From Apostichopus parvimensis (lineage: Eukaryota > Echinodermata > Holothuroidea > Aspidochirotida > Stichopodidae), in assembly GCA_000934455.1 (NCBI GenBank), contig KN885399.1, forward strand, positions 36,264 to 85,809: a stretch of DNA of 49,546 nucleotides, written 5' to 3'. A model generated the notes under the pieces. It saw nothing but the letters and a program-made list of their open reading frames with translations, made no database searches and was not told the DNA's origin. Shown piece after piece: positions 48,170 to 49,546 of the stretch (positions within the stretch are counted from its first letter, which is position 1; each line of letters starts with the position of its first letter). Both the position numbers and the translations under genes were made by a program.

Positions 48170-48400
48170 TGGTATGTATGTATGTAGTTTAGATCCTCCT
48201 GCAAGCAGGAACTCGCCTCATTGGCTTATCAAAGCCGCAAGCTGACCAAAGTCAGTCTCTTAGATTCATATTTAACGTCCATGATTATGAATTGTCAACA
48301 ACTCTGTAACTGGACGACATATATTAATCTTGGAGTGACTTGAACTGGGGACCTTATGATTGGAAGGCACCGGTGTTAACCACATAGCTAACTCTCCTAT
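48170..48400 (-). mobile_element. tRNA-derived SINE
   Basis: The minus strand starts GAGTTAGCTATGTGGTTAA (tRNA A-box-like region) and contains AGTTCAAGTCA (B-box-like) about 50 bases on. A non-tRNA body follows, ending in a short CATA/TACA microsatellite tail near 48168-48185. Box order and tail are those of a tRNA-type SINE. Confidence 0.7.
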
Positions 48401-49449
48401 AGGGTCAAGCACTGCAGCATAATAGTACCATACACTGAATGACAGTGGAATAAGGCTAATGATCTCCAAAAGGAGGCTCAACTTTATTAGAATACAGTTG
48501 TAAAATCCAAGACAGTTCATCAGTTGAGTTCATACAGATCAAGAAAGGACGTTTGCTGTACGTTTCAGACAAATCATGTAATTTCTCGGGAATGAAAGGC
48601 CCAAACCGTTACACTGAAATTACTATCTGAGGCATATTATCGTATGCCAGAGCTGGTCCAATTAAAGCTGTTAACACAACTCAACTAGGTAGGCTACTCA
48701 TCCATACATGTGTCAATCTCCTGGAAGGTTTATCAACCCTTACCCTAAATCGACATTTGATTCTAGTTTATCTCAGTCTACAAGTTATTGACACTGTTTG
48801 CCAGAACTAATTGGGAACCGCAGTTTTCAGGGGAAAATTGCAGTAGCTATACCAATTTTGACATAGGGAAAATATGCATTATGCATGTTGAAATGGTAAG
48901 AAAACAAATTCCCTCACACCCAGCCCCTTGCCCTACCCAACCCTAAACTACACAAATAAAGTAATAATTATGCCACATAAAGTAATTTACATAAAATTTA
49001 TAATAACATTAACACCTATAATGTCTTTCCACTACATCCAAAAAGGAACTCACATGGTAAAACAGCAGAATATCTGTTCTTTTGGGCATTATGGCTCTGA
49101 CGGCCGACAATGGAACTGTGCTGAACAGAAAAGCCTCTACAAGTCTCTAAAATCTGCAGAAAGAAAAGACCGACAAATACCTTAACATTTGTAATAAAAA
49201 AGAGAAGATATGGTATAAAATTTGACTATATCAGCAGTGCTACTACGGTCACCAATTATCATTAGTTTATAACCCTGATGTAGCTTAAAGTTTTTTGTTT
49301 TATTAATTATACCTTTATGCATGCTGTCTAATTGAATACAACCTTATCATACAAATCCATTAAAGTTAAGAATCTGCAGATGATATTCACATTTTGTTGC
49401 CTTTCCTCACATTCTTCAGCTTTATCTCATCTTTCTTTTCCTCCACCGC
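48401..49449. other. Gene B intron or upstream region, no gene seen
   Basis: No exon with PTP, FN3 or other domain similarity was found. The next upstream exons of gene B probably lie beyond the window. Confidence 0.5.

Positions 49450-49546
<97 letters not shown>
49450..49546. repeat. (ATC)n microsatellite running off the window
   Basis: About 32 perfect ATC/CAT triplets to the last base. Its true length is unknown because the window ends in it. Confidence 0.98.

Noticed and set aside
48340-48400. Possible functional tRNA gene
   Set aside because: A- and B-box similarity is imperfect, no cloverleaf or anticodon arm closes, and the sequence continues into a SINE body.

Overview
This is eukaryotic, animal genomic DNA with small symmetric exons, long introns and many repeats. 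An echinoderm, probably a sea cucumber, fits best. That is inferred from receptor domains, DIRS, Penelope and hAT elements and AT-rich introns, not from any species marker.

Two host genes lie on the minus strand, head to tail. Gene B (upstream; 3' part at 45,169-47,727) ends in a receptor-type protein tyrosine phosphatase domain over six phase-consistent exons. It resembles a D2 pseudophosphatase: the HCX5R loop is present but WPD is replaced by WSQ. Gene A (354-32,539, running off the left edge) has 13 phase-consistent exons encoding signal peptide, Ig, Ig, four EGF modules, Ig and at least four fibronectin III domains. This is the module order of Tie receptors, and EGF 2 has the Tie cysteine pattern. 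Its membrane and cytoplasmic parts lie outside the window, so kinase versus phosphatase is open.

Layout: 0-6.5 kb, FN3 and third Ig exons of gene A, with partial exon duplications. 6.9-10.9 kb, old DIRS copy. 10.9-12.1 kb, Ty3/Gypsy fossil. 12.4-16.3 kb, EGF exons. 18.6-18.9 kb, second Ig exon. 19.66-25.81 kb, nearly complete DIRS element with inverted ends and internal complementary region, inside intron 2. 25.92-27.50 kb, non-autonomous DNA transposon with an assembly gap. 28.4-29.3 kb, repeat rich in nuclear-receptor half-sites. 30.8-31.2 and 32.4-32.5 kb, first Ig exon and signal-peptide exon. 33.4-41.9 kb, Penelope-like element on the plus strand, split by a 1.7 kb hAT element and a 4.4 kb composite insertion. 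42.7-43.1 kb, minisatellite. 45.2-47.7 kb, gene B. 48.2-48.4 kb, tRNA-derived SINE. 49.45 kb to end, ATC microsatellite.

The most striking feature of the host genes is that three exons (two FN3, one PTP) each carry a tandem partial duplicate of their 3' half plus splice donor, always just downstream. This suggests a recurrent local mechanism of exon duplication or decay.
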